Source: SKKY01 sp964622305
GTDB taxonomy: Bacteria; Bacillota; Peptococcia; Peptococcales; SKKY01
Assembly: GCA_964622305.1 (NCBI GenBank)
Contig: CAZUPR010000040.1
Coordinates: 1 to 13,259 of the forward strand
Reading direction: 5' to 3'
DNA: 13,259 nt
Shown one piece after another: positions 5,515-13,259 of this stretch; the stretch's first letter is position 1, and each line of letters starts with the position of its first letter. Position numbers and translations under genes: made by a program. The notes under the pieces were generated by a model. It searched no databases. It saw only the letters and a program-made list of their open reading frames with translations, and was not told the origin of the DNA.

Positions 5515-6540
5515 TATAATTCTCAATCTCTGTGCCTTGGGTAAAAAATTTGTAAAAGCTGAATAGAAAAGTGGCTTAAAAACCTTATCAAGTTCGCCAA
5601 TATATTCCGTTGCCCCGTCTTTATCGCAAAAACCTGCCTTAAACTCATAAAGGCCATCTGTCTTATCCAGAGCAAGAACTCCACCCATATCGTACTGGAC
5701 TCCGCCTTCTTCAATACCCCAGCTAATCATGTCATAATTCATCAGTTGATTTGGCCCCATATTTCTCTTGACATCCGTGCTGCCTGCATAGAGATAATAA
5801 AGTTTACCGTAATAGTTTATGGTAAGACCTGCAGAAAGGGTATCTTCCTCATGATGAGCCAGATAAATCCTCAAACCATCAAAGGAGTCCCGCATCTTTA
5901 CAAAATAATCATAGGATCTGGCTGTGAGCTTATTTCTCCTGGTCATTTCAAGATAAATTTCATAGAACTTCTTCAAATACTCATCACTTCTGTCGTAATC
6001 AGTATAGACTCCTTTTTTTGCTGCCCCTCTGATTCTGTTTCTGGTTTTGCCAGAAAACTTGCTCATAATCGTTTCCTGATCATGGTCATCAAACTTTAAA
6101 ACCATATTATAACGTGGCTGGATAAGGGCATCTTTAATGACCCCCTTATTCCTGACTATAAAACCAGCCTCACCATATTTCCTATCAAGCTGGTCAGAAT
6201 AGGCAATTTCTGGATCCATCTTTAAAGCAAAGGCCTTATACTTTTTTACCAAAGGCATAGCCTCTTCTATAAGTTTTTTAACTAAATCTATATCTTCTAT
6301 ATCACAAACCGGCCCTCTTGGAGCGTAAAGAAGGCTGCCCAAAAAAGGCACTTTCTTTATTAAAAGTGACATAGCTGCTTTTATTTGTCCGTCCTCTTCC
6401 ACATAAACCTGGGCATTATCCCAGTCCCATTTAACCTCAGACCAATTAAGATCCTGAGTCAAACTTCTGTGGTCTGATGACCTGATAAATTCCTGGTACC
6501 TTTTTACATCTGCTGCATTCTTTCTATCTAAAACAGGCAA
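5500..6540 (-). CDS. FemAB/FemX-family aminoacyltransferase (peptidoglycan interpeptide bridge formation)
   Basis: A 346-residue protein of the Fem family, which transfers amino acids from aminoacyl-tRNA to the peptide of lipid II or nascent peptidoglycan at the cytoplasmic membrane. Family marks are LYAPRGPV (71-78), the helix with GKTRNRIRGAAKKGV (164-178), FYEIYLEMTRRNKLTARSYDYF (start 192), the strand YLYAGST, and a C-terminal YEFKAGF block followed by EYIGELD. Length fits the single-transferase members. The start is TTG at 6540, supported by AAGGAGA six bases before it. It follows the ATP-grasp ligase gene by 23 bases, which makes a cell-wall side-chain or cross-bridge role more likely. 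The added amino acid cannot be told from sequence. The tRNA promoter overlaps its last codons. Confidence 0.88.
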   Translation of the reverse strand: MPVLDRKNAADVKRYQEFIRSSDHRSLTQDLNWSEVKWDWDNAQVYVEEDGQIKAAMSLLIKKVPFLGSLLYAPRGPVCDIEDIDLVKKLIEEAMPLVKKYKAFALKMDPEIAYSDQLDRKYGEAGFIVRNKGVIKDALIQPRYNMVLKFDDHDQETIMSKFSGKTRNRIRGAAKKGVYTDYDRSDEYLKKFYEIYLEMTRRNKLTARSYDYFVKMRDSFDGLRIYLAHHEEDTLSAGLTINYYGKLYYLYAGSTDVKRNMGPNQLMNYDMISWGIEEGGVQYDMGGVLALDKTDGLYEFKAGFCDKDGATEYIGELDKVFKPLFYSAFTNFLPKAQRLRIILTRK

Positions 6541-6563
6541 AGTCTATCTCCTTAATCTGAAGG

Positions 6564-7787
6564 TCAATCTCTTTTGACAAAGTACTTTTCATACCTTCTA
6601 TAATAATCCTTGTAATAATTCCTTAATTTTAAATACCTCAATAAATTTCTGTCTTTTTTATAATAAAGCGTTGTTGATGTCTTCTTAGCCTTAATAAGGC
6701 CTTCAACCTGCCTCTTGAGTTCCTCATCCATGGTATAGCGTAAGAGTAAATCCTGGGGGATACTGTGCCAAAGATAAGGCTTGTCACCATAATCAGCAGG
6801 AAGGTCCTTCTCATAAACCCTGTCATTTACCAGATATTTGGCCAGGTTATATCCGGAAGCTGTAACAAAAAAGCTGGACCTGCCCTGGCGGATGTTAAGT
6901 TCAAAGATTTTCATCTTTCCATCCCGGCGGTCATATTTCAAGTCTATATTGGCATAACCAATAAATTTAACTGCCTCCAGAAACTTCTCGTACTGCTCAT
7001 AAAGGTCCTTATTGTATTCAGAAACAATACCAACATAGTTGCCAATTAGAACTGGCGTATGATCCTCAAGAACAATCCGTCCCAGGCACATGAGCCTGAC
7101 CTTGTGATTTCTATCCACATAGGCGTTAAGGACTCTCATAACTGTATCATCCCCGGGAATATAATCCTGGACAATCAGATTATCATCGTAGCTGGATTCA
7201 TAAATATTTTTAATCGTTTTGCTGAATTCTTCTTTGTTATCAATATAATAGGCCTTTTTCTTACCCTCAAACTGAGCCAGAAAGTAGGTCATGCTATCTG
7301 ATGCCTTAACAATAACCGGGAAATCAAAAGGCAGGTCCATCTCTGGATCCATGCCCTTCTTAAAAATTAAAGTTTCTGGATAATCCAAACCATATTCCTG
7401 GCAGAGCTGGTAAAAGTTTTCCTTGTAAACCACTCTCTCCATTAGCTCAAGATCAATGAAGGGAACCACATAATCTTCTTCAAGGCTTGCTTTATTGCGA
7501 ATACAGAGCTCAGCATAGTTTTCATTGCTGGCAACTAAAAGAAGTTTTTCAGCTCTCTTTTTAAGTTTTTGAGCCAGGTCCTTCATATGCAAGGGAAATT
7601 TATCCGGATGGTCAAAATCATCAATAATGATTTTCTCCAGAATTTTGCTGTGTGCCGTAGGCAACAAATAACCCTTGGTCAAAACAATACTTTTTATGCC
7701 ATATTCTTCATGGAAGGACCTGGCCATTCCATAGGCGTTATCATCTGAACCCAGAATAACTGGCAAAAATTTTTCTTTCTCAGCCAT
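6564..7787 (-). CDS. ATP-grasp carboxylate-amine ligase, D-aspartate-ligase-like
   Basis: A 407-residue ATP-grasp enzyme. The N-terminal Rossmann-like part starts PVILGSDDNAYGMARSFHEE, a pattern recalled from D-aspartate ligase-like carboxylate-amine ligases. The ATP-grasp core has FPVIVKAS with K161, the hinge region LIVQDYIPGDD (204-214), and the metal-binding strand FELNIRQGRS with E296 and N298. A basic, tyrosine-rich tail ends the protein. Such enzymes activate a carboxylate as an acyl phosphate and join it to an amine; in Enterococcus faecium the relative Asl adds D-aspartate to the lysine of the peptidoglycan precursor. No aspartate racemase gene is in this window, so the substrate is open. 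The ATG lies in an 8-base overlap with the upstream flavoprotein gene (ATGGCTGA), indicating coupled translation, and a FemAB-family gene follows. Confidence 0.8.
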   Translation of the reverse strand: MAEKEKFLPVILGSDDNAYGMARSFHEEYGIKSIVLTKGYLLPTAHSKILEKIIIDDFDHPDKFPLHMKDLAQKLKKRAEKLLLVASNENYAELCIRNKASLEEDYVVPFIDLELMERVVYKENFYQLCQEYGLDYPETLIFKKGMDPEMDLPFDFPVIVKASDSMTYFLAQFEGKKKAYYIDNKEEFSKTIKNIYESSYDDNLIVQDYIPGDDTVMRVLNAYVDRNHKVRLMCLGRIVLEDHTPVLIGNYVGIVSEYNKDLYEQYEKFLEAVKFIGYANIDLKYDRRDGKMKIFELNIRQGRSSFFVTASGYNLAKYLVNDRVYEKDLPADYGDKPYLWHSIPQDLLLRYTMDEELKRQVEGLIKAKKTSTTLYYKKDRNLLRYLKLRNYYKDYYRRYEKYFVKRD

Positions 7788-9192
7788 TTATTTTACCTGC
7801 AATATCCCTGGCCACTTCAATGCCATTAACAGAAGCCTGCATCAAGCCCCTGGTAACCCCAGCCCCGTCACCAATGGTATAAAGATTCTTTATTTCTGTC
7901 TCAAAAGTATTATCTAAGGTCACTTTAGAGGAATAAAATTTAACCTCAACCCCATAAAGAAGGGTGTTCCTGGAATAGAGTCCAGGGGCAATCTTATCCA
8001 GGGCCTTTAAAGATTCAACTATTGATGTCAGATATCTGGCTGGCAGAACGTAACTTAAATCTCCAGGTACTGCACTTTTAAGGGTTGGTATGGTTGATGA
8101 TTTAGCCAGGCGGTCATAATCTGTCCTCCGGCCTTTAAGCAAATCTCCCAGGCGCTGAACCATAATGCCACCACCAGTAAGCATATTAGCCAGGCGGGCA
8201 ACATACTTACCATATTCTATAGGCTCATTAAAAGGTTTAGTAAACTTTGTAGACACTAAAAGGGCAAAGTTGGTATTTTGTGTCCTTAATGCCGGATCTG
8301 AATAACTATGGCCATTAACAACAGATATTCCCTCGTAACCTTCGCCGGAAACAACCCCACCGGGATTCATGCAAAAAGTTCTGACCTTATTATCGTAGGT
8401 ATCGGAGTAATAAACCAGCTTGGCTTCATACAAATCCTTGGTAAGATGGTCCATGATTGAATTAGGAACTTCCACACGGACACCAACATCAACCTCATTA
8501 TTTTCTGTCTGTATATTAAGTTTGGCGGTTTGCTGGTTAAGCCATTCTGCTCCACCCCTGCCTGGGGCAACAACCACTTTTTTTGCAAGGACAGTTCTTG
8601 CTTCCTGGCCTCTTTTTAGAAGAGCACCCACAGCCTGACCATTTTCTACCAGGATATCTTCTGCCTTGGTCAAAGACCAAAACTCAATATTATCCTTTGC
8701 CACCAAATAGTCATGCATAGCCTTTAAAACCAAAAAAGCCTTTTCTGTACCCAAATGTCTTACCGGACAGGCAATCAGTTGTAAATCGTGTTTAGAGGCC
8801 TCATAGGCGATATCATCTGTCCTGGCATTATTCAAGCCATAAACCGTAGAACTTGCACCAAATTCCAGATAAACCTTATCAGCATAGTCAATAAGGGCCT
8901 GGCTCTTTTCCTGACCCAGATATTCAGTTATACGGCCACCAACGTCTGTTGACAAACTTAACTTACCATCTGAAAAAGCTCCGGCACCACTCCAGCCTGA
9001 AGTGATACTACAGACCGGACACTTTACACAATAGCCTTTGCTAATTTCCGGGCACTTTCTTTTATCAATTTCCAGTCCCTTGTCTACAATAATTATTTTT
9101 AAACCCGGATTGATTTTTTCCAATTCCAGGGCCGTAAAAATACCTGCCGGTCCAGCCCCTATAATTAAAACATCAGCCTGATATTTACTCAT
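7780..9192 (-). CDS. COG2509-type NAD(P)/FAD-dependent dehydrogenase of unknown substrate
   Basis: A 470-residue flavoprotein. The FAD-binding GAGPAG loop is at residues 12-17, with the acidic strand end IIIVDKG at 33-39. A cysteine cluster follows, C47, C55, C58 and C61 (C-x7-C-x2-C-x2-C), leading into SITSGWSGAGAFSDGKLSL, a strongly family-typical glycine-rich block. CMNPGG near the middle and a C-terminal LYTIGDGAGVTRGLMQASVNGIEVAR block complete the FAD site. The cysteines could bind iron-sulfur or zinc, but this is inference. The start is clear: AAGGAGG is five bases before the ATG. The site overlaps the gdhA stop region, so it is likely expressed with gdhA upstream and, by gene overlap, with the ATP-grasp ligase downstream. 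No reaction is established for this family as far as I know. Confidence 0.82.
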   Translation of the reverse strand: MSKYQADVLIIGAGPAGIFTALELEKINPGLKIIIVDKGLEIDKRKCPEISKGYCVKCPVCSITSGWSGAGAFSDGKLSLSTDVGGRITEYLGQEKSQALIDYADKVYLEFGASSTVYGLNNARTDDIAYEASKHDLQLIACPVRHLGTEKAFLVLKAMHDYLVAKDNIEFWSLTKAEDILVENGQAVGALLKRGQEARTVLAKKVVVAPGRGGAEWLNQQTAKLNIQTENNEVDVGVRVEVPNSIMDHLTKDLYEAKLVYYSDTYDNKVRTFCMNPGGVVSGEGYEGISVVNGHSYSDPALRTQNTNFALLVSTKFTKPFNEPIEYGKYVARLANMLTGGGIMVQRLGDLLKGRRTDYDRLAKSSTIPTLKSAVPGDLSYVLPARYLTSIVESLKALDKIAPGLYSRNTLLYGVEVKFYSSKVTLDNTFETEIKNLYTIGDGAGVTRGLMQASVNGIEVARDIAGKING

Positions 9193-9202
9193 TTTTGCCT
9201 CC

Positions 9203-10537
9203 TTAGACTATTCCTTGTGCCTCCATAGTGGTCACTATTTTTTCAAAACCTGCAATATTGGCCCCTGCAAGATAATTACCTTCACAGCCATAATCCCTGG
9301 CAGAATCAGATATCTTTCTAAAGATATTAACCATTATTCCTTTTAACTTTTCATCTACTTCTTCAAAGGTCCAGTAGAGTCTCATGCTGTTTTGAGCCAT
9401 TTCCAGAGCCGATGTAGCAACACCACCAGCATTAGCTGCCTTGGCTGGGGCAAAAAGAACCTTATTTTTCAGGAAGAGATCTATCGCTTCTTTAGTTGAA
9501 GGCATATTTGCGCCCTCGGCAACTGCAAAGCAACCGTTATTTATAAGAGCCTGGGCATCTTCTGCATTAAGCTCATTCTGAGTGGCGCATGGCAGGGCGA
9601 TATCACACTTTACTTCCCAGATTCTTTTGCCAGGATGATAGCTGGCGCCTGGATTGTCATCAATATATTCTTGGATTCTGCCTCTCCTTACTTCTTTACA
9701 AGCTTTAACACTGTCAAGATTAATACCCTCTGAATCATATATATAACCGTCAGAGTCGCTCATAGCAAGAACTTTGGCTCCATACTCTTTAACCTTTTGA
9801 GCAGCATAAATAGCAACGTTGCCAGAGCCTGAAATTACCACAGTCTTGCCCATTAACTCCTGGCCATTTTCCTTGAACATTTCATTTAAAAGATAAATAA
9901 GACCAAATCCTGTTGCCTCTTCCCTGGCCAGAGAACCACCATAAGTTAAACCTTTACCTGTAAAGACACCTTCGTTAAGGTTGCGAATTCTCTTATATTG
10001 GCCATACATATAACCAACTTCCCTGGCTCCAACTCCAATGTCTCCAGCGGGGACATCTGTATCGGCGCCAATATATTTATAAAGCTCGGTCATAAAGCTC
10101 TGACAAAAAGCCATAATTTCTCTGTCGGACTTTCCTTTAGGGTCGAAGTTGCTGCCACCCTTGCCACCTCCGATAGGCAGACCTGTCAGGGAGTTTTTCA
10201 AGCTTTGTTCAAAACCTAAAAATTTTATTATACTTAAGTTTACTGATGGGTGGAAACGGATTCCTCCCTTATAAGGCCCTATTGCAGAGTTAAATTGGAC
10301 CCTGTAGCCCTTATTAACCTGAACCTGGCCCTGATCGTCTACCCAGGGAACCCTAAAGACAATGGCCCTCTCTGGCTCTACCAATCTTTCCAGCATTGCC
10401 TCTCTTCTAAATTTGTCCTCATGCCTGTCTACTACAAGCCTAAGTGAGTTAAGAACTTCCTCCACAGCCTGGTGGAACTCTTTTTCCCCAGGGTTATCGC
10501 TGATTACTTTTTCAATAATTTCGTCAATATATGACAT
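9203..10537 (-). CDS. gdhA: Glutamate dehydrogenase, hexameric, probably NADP(H)-preferring
   Basis: A 444-residue enzyme, the usual length of the GdhA hexameric class, interconverting 2-oxoglutarate plus ammonia and glutamate. The substrate site includes K90 (GPYKGGIRF) and catalytic K126 in LPIGGGKGGSNFDPKG; the essential aspartate is D166 in PAGDIGVG. The Rossmann loop SGSGNVA lies at 236-242. The strand after it ends MSDSDG, like the E. coli NADP enzyme and unlike the clostridial NAD enzyme, so NADP use is favoured but not certain. The start is supported by AAGGGG seven bases before the ATG. It sits 14 bases after dnaB with no terminator between, an unusual place, and ten bases before the COG2509 flavoprotein gene, so ammonia assimilation may be co-transcribed with replication and cell-wall genes. 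Confidence 0.95.
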   Translation of the reverse strand: MSYIDEIIEKVISDNPGEKEFHQAVEEVLNSLRLVVDRHEDKFRREAMLERLVEPERAIVFRVPWVDDQGQVQVNKGYRVQFNSAIGPYKGGIRFHPSVNLSIIKFLGFEQSLKNSLTGLPIGGGKGGSNFDPKGKSDREIMAFCQSFMTELYKYIGADTDVPAGDIGVGAREVGYMYGQYKRIRNLNEGVFTGKGLTYGGSLAREEATGFGLIYLLNEMFKENGQELMGKTVVISGSGNVAIYAAQKVKEYGAKVLAMSDSDGYIYDSEGINLDSVKACKEVRRGRIQEYIDDNPGASYHPGKRIWEVKCDIALPCATQNELNAEDAQALINNGCFAVAEGANMPSTKEAIDLFLKNKVLFAPAKAANAGGVATSALEMAQNSMRLYWTFEEVDEKLKGIMVNIFRKISDSARDYGCEGNYLAGANIAGFEKIVTTMEAQGIV

Positions 10538-10551
10538 ACTTCATCCCCTTT

Positions 10552-11904
10552 TTACTTGCTTTCCAGACTCCTGGAAAGATTTCCAAATCTTGTATATTCA
10601 CCAAAGAAGGCCAGATCAACATTACCAACAGGTCCGTTTCTGTGTTTAGCAATAATAATTTCTGCTATAGCCTTTTTTTCACTTTCTGGATCATAATACT
10701 CCTCCCGATAGATAAACATTACTATATCAGCATCCTGCTCCAGAGCGCCTGACTCACGAAGGTGGCTGAGGCCGGGACGTTTGTCCTGGCTCTGCTCGGC
10801 CGCTCTGGATAATTGGGAAAGAGCAATAATAGGAATATTAAGTTCCCTGGCCAAAGCTTTAAGGGATCTTGATATGTAGGAAATTTCTTGTTGTCTTGAT
10901 TCCGACTTGACCCCACCTGACATGAGCTGGATATAGTCTACAAATAAAATATCCAAACCTTTCTCTGCCTTTAGGCGGCGGGCTTTGGCTCTTATCTCCC
11001 TGACGGAGATAGCTGGGGTATCATCTATGAAAATCTTTGCCTCAGCCAGGGGGCCAATAGCATCTACAAGTCTAGCCCATTCCTCTGCCTTTAATCTGCC
11101 CGTTCTCAAAGAAGTCTGATCAATTCCTGCAGCAGATGAAATAATCCGCTGGACCAGCTGTTCCCTGGACATTTCCAGACTAAAAACCGCTACAGATAGG
11201 TCATGTTTTGAGGCCACATTTTGAGCTATATTAAGACAGAAAGATGTTTTGCCCATCCCCGGACGGGCAGCAACAATTATTAAATCTGATTTTTGAAAAC
11301 CGGATGTCATCTTATCTAAATCTGTAAAACCAGAAGCGATCCCAGTGATATCCGTTTTTTTATCGTAAAGCTCTTCCAGCTTGGTGACCACATCATCAAT
11401 AACACCTTTAATCTGAACCAGGCCTGAAGATTCTCTGTCTTTGGAAATTTCCAGAATCTGCCTTTCGGCGTCATCCAAAATACTTTCCACTTCCTCTGCC
11501 TCTTCATAACTTCTGTTAAGAAGTTGATTGTTTATCCTAATCAGTTGGCGCAGGGTAGATTTTTCTTTAATAATTTCAGCATATCTTTCTGCACCCTGAG
11601 TAGTAGCAGTAGAGTTTGCTATTCTGGCAATCTCAGCCAGGCCGCCAACTTTTTCCAGAAGATTCTTTTTCTTTAACTCTTCATTTATAGTCAGAAGATC
11701 AACAATTTCACCCCGGTCATTCAGACTGGCCAGGGTTTCAAAAAGGATTCCATTTTCATCTCTGTAAAAATCTGCGGCCTTGAGGGTCTGAACAAGCTGA
11801 TTGACTACATCTTTATCCAGAATCATGGCAGCTATAACAGCTTCTTCTGCCTCTATATTCGAAGGTTGTCTTCTTTCTAAGATTAGCGGGTCCATTGCTA
11901 CCAT
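10552..11904 (-). CDS. dnaB: Replicative DNA helicase DnaB (DnaC in Bacillus naming)
   Basis: A hexameric 5'-3' helicase that unwinds DNA at the replication fork. The N-terminal primase-interacting domain spans about residues 10-110 (RRQPSNIEAEEAVIAAMILD), followed by a linker and the RecA-like C-terminal domain. Walker A is ARPGMGKTS (213-221), Walker B is ILFVDYIQL (319-327), and SQLSRAAE and KHRNGPVG (420-427) are the usual DnaB motifs. No intein or insertion is present; 450 residues is normal. The frame opens at MVAM, but the fourth codon (ATG at 11895) is the likelier start, because AGGA lies eight bases before it and MDPLILERRQPSN matches family N-termini. It follows rplI by one base if the first ATG is used, and continues the yybS-rplI order. 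Confidence 0.97.
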   Translation of the reverse strand: MVAMDPLILERRQPSNIEAEEAVIAAMILDKDVVNQLVQTLKAADFYRDENGILFETLASLNDRGEIVDLLTINEELKKKNLLEKVGGLAEIARIANSTATTQGAERYAEIIKEKSTLRQLIRINNQLLNRSYEEAEEVESILDDAERQILEISKDRESSGLVQIKGVIDDVVTKLEELYDKKTDITGIASGFTDLDKMTSGFQKSDLIIVAARPGMGKTSFCLNIAQNVASKHDLSVAVFSLEMSREQLVQRIISSAAGIDQTSLRTGRLKAEEWARLVDAIGPLAEAKIFIDDTPAISVREIRAKARRLKAEKGLDILFVDYIQLMSGGVKSESRQQEISYISRSLKALARELNIPIIALSQLSRAAEQSQDKRPGLSHLRESGALEQDADIVMFIYREEYYDPESEKKAIAEIIIAKHRNGPVGNVDLAFFGEYTRFGNLSRSLESK

Positions 11905-11905
11905 C

Positions 11906-12355
11906 CTATTCTTCTTGTTTTACTATAATTTTAAAATCAAAGGAAACTTCCGGGTGTAATTTTGCCGTAACATTATAGGTTCCCAAACTTCTGATTGGCT
12001 CATCTATAGACAATTTTCTTCTGTCTAACTTTAGATTATACTGTTTTTCTATCTCACTAGCTATTTCTTTTGTTGTTAAGGATCCAAAGAGCCTCCCTTG
12101 CTCCCCTGCCTTAACCTGAAAGGTGAAATTTTTATCTTCAAGTTGCTTGCCAATTTCCTGGGCTTCTTCTTTGCGCTTTCTTTCTTCTTCCTTTTTTGCT
12201 TCTTTCTCTTTTTCAACATGGGCTAAGTTCTGCTTGGTAGCAGGTACAGCCAAATTCTTTGGAAAGAGGAAGTTATGAGCATAACCATCTTTTACTTCTT
12301 TAATTTCCCCTTTTTTACCAATCTTATTAACATCTTCAAGCATAATTACTTTCAT
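11906..12355 (-). CDS. rplI: 50S ribosomal protein L9
   Basis: A 149-residue protein of normal L9 length. It has the N-terminal rRNA-binding domain (MKVIMLEDVNKIGKKGEIKE, then GYAHNFLFPKNLAVPAT), a long charged central helix rich in lysine and glutamate (about 45-75), and the C-terminal domain with GEQGRLFGSLTTKEIA. L9 binds 23S rRNA near the L1 stalk base and helps keep the reading frame. The start is clear: AAAGGATGAT precedes the ATG at 12355, and the stop codon of the upstream membrane protein overlaps it by one base (TAATG). It is followed directly by dnaB, a common Firmicute order. Confidence 0.97.
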   Translation of the reverse strand: MKVIMLEDVNKIGKKGEIKEVKDGYAHNFLFPKNLAVPATKQNLAHVEKEKEAKKEEERKRKEEAQEIGKQLEDKNFTFQVKAGEQGRLFGSLTTKEIASEIEKQYNLKLDRRKLSIDEPIRSLGTYNVTAKLHPEVSFDFKIIVKQEE

Positions 12356-13259
12356 TATATATCATCCTTTCTCTTCTTAATTCTTTGTCTTATATCAAAA
12401 AGTGTATCCAACAAACCAACCATGGCTGTAATTATAACAATATTCTGAAAGAGGAAAAAAATTGCAAGAACAAAAAGCACTCTGGCAACGGGTGAAATCT
12501 GTAAGTTTTTAAAAGTATAGGCCATTATAGAAAGACCTGTTACAAAAAAGGCTGCCCCATAGGCAATAAGAATATTTTGTCCAAGAACCATAACCCACTG
12601 GTTTTCAACATAGTCCCCCAAAAGAAGAATAGTCCAGGCCCCTAAAAAGCCCCATATATAATACCAGGGAATCCGCCATTCTCGAAAGGGCGGGAAAACC
12701 GGTAACTTGTAGTGGAATTTTTTCAAAAGAAATCTTGCGAAAATATAATTTAAAATTGCAGTCAGGGCACTGGCTATTATGAGAAGGGTTGGAATAATGT
12801 TGGTAATAAATTTTGTTATTGTTGCCAACAAATCCCTTATTTCATCTTTACTCATTCCCTGAGCTTCCAGGTCCCTAAAGAGGCCAGCTTCTTCATACTG
12901 AGTAATCATTCTGTCCATAGACTCATTAAAAACTGCCTTTTGTTCATCTATGCTAATTTGTGAAGTTAGCATAACCAGCAAAATAACTACAAGGGTGGCA
13001 AGTGTAGATATTATTGTTCCTATGGAAAGAATCCTGGCAACTGATGCCTCTTTTTTTATTAAATACCCATAAGCTAAGGCCAGAAACATAAATTGAATAT
13101 AGAAGAAAAGACCGGTAAGAGGTCCTGCAATAACTGTCACCAAAAAAGCAGACACCAGAGAGCTTAAAACACCTGTAGAAAAATTATTCCTCATTATTAG
13201 AAAAATAATTGGGCTGGTTATAATTATTACGGTTAAAGTGTTTAAGATGGGAATAAAGG
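12355..13259 (-). CDS. YybS/DUF2232 family multi-pass membrane protein (5' end cut by window)
   Basis: An integral membrane protein with about eight hydrophobic segments, including ones near VLSSLVSAFLVTVIAG, FFYIQFMFLALAYGY, IISTLATLVVILLVML, TNIIPTLLIIASALTAIL, WYYIWGFLGAWTILLLG and VLFVLAIFFLFQNIVII. It has a soluble loop with acidic residues after the fourth. Position before rplI and the overall layout match the YybS/DUF2232 family. An internal ATG exists at 13194, but the frame stays open to the window edge and the extra 21 codons read FIPILNTLTVIIITSPIIF, another membrane segment ending in the family-like pattern before an arginine. The true start is therefore beyond base 13259. Some relatives are described as related to ECF-transporter S components; the function here is unknown. 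It ends with a lysine/arginine-rich tail and overlaps rplI by one base. Confidence 0.85.
   Translation of the reverse strand, partial: FIPILNTLTVIIITSPIIFLIMRNNFSTGVLSSLVSAFLVTVIAGPLTGLFFYIQFMFLALAYGYLIKKEASVARILSIGTIISTLATLVVILLVMLTSQISIDEQKAVFNESMDRMITQYEEAGLFRDLEAQGMSKDEIRDLLATITKFITNIIPTLLIIASALTAILNYIFARFLLKKFHYKLPVFPPFREWRIPWYYIWGFLGAWTILLLGDYVENQWVMVLGQNILIAYGAAFFVTGLSIMAYTFKNLQISPVARVLFVLAIFFLFQNIVIITAMVGLLDTLFDIRQRIKKRKDDI

Noticed and set aside
5390..6540. A functional link between the tRNA cluster and the FemAB transferase because Fem enzymes use aminoacyl-tRNA
   Set aside because: The tRNAs are ordinary elongator types with standard T-arms and are driven by their own promoter; adjacency alone is not evidence.
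5746..7301. Plus-strand frames opposite the FemAB and ATP-grasp genes
   Set aside because: The minus-strand genes have family motifs and ribosome sites; the opposite frames have neither.

Overview
The window looks like an ordinary chromosomal segment of a low-GC, anaerobic, Clostridia-type Gram-positive-lineage bacterium. Signs of this are A+T-rich intergenic sequence, strong purine-rich ribosome binding sites, CCA-encoding tRNAs, a SCIFF ranthipeptide system and a yybS-rplI-dnaB gene order. Halanaerobiales or a close relative is a plausible but unproven guess. Every gene I can support lies on the minus strand, so the biological reading order runs from high to low coordinates. I see no mobile element, CRISPR array or phage gene, and no gene-free stretch longer than 300 bases.

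In transcription order, the right end (13259 to 5500) is one tightly packed run without a visible internal terminator. It holds a YybS/DUF2232-type membrane protein (5' end cut by the window edge), ribosomal protein L9 (rplI), replicative helicase (dnaB), glutamate dehydrogenase (gdhA), a COG2509-type FAD protein with a four-cysteine cluster, an ATP-grasp ligase resembling D-aspartate ligases, and a FemAB-family aminoacyltransferase. The last two, side by side, suggest synthesis of a peptidoglycan side chain or cross-bridge. The flavoprotein overlaps the ligase gene by 8 bases and may belong to the same pathway.

A perfect consensus housekeeping promoter lies across the end of the FemAB gene. 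It drives a three-tRNA cluster (Lys-CUU, Glu-UUC, Phe-GAA) that ends at a clear intrinsic terminator.

Just downstream a new transcription unit starts from its own promoter (5155..5183). It contains a 46-residue SCIFF precursor peptide (scfA), a hairpin with a U-tract that looks like an attenuator, the radical SAM/SPASM thioether maturase (scfB), and a membrane-anchored LysM-G5-M23 cell-wall peptidase that begins where scfB ends. A strong terminator closes the unit at 2149..2179. The precursor carries seven cysteines instead of the usual six.

The left end holds a predicted lipoprotein with an FAD-oxidoreductase fold. It overlaps by 11 bases the start of a thioredoxin-reductase-like gene that runs off the window at base 1. 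The most interesting parts are the SCIFF unit with its extra cysteine, its attenuator and its linked peptidase, and the flavoprotein/ATP-grasp/FemAB cassette.
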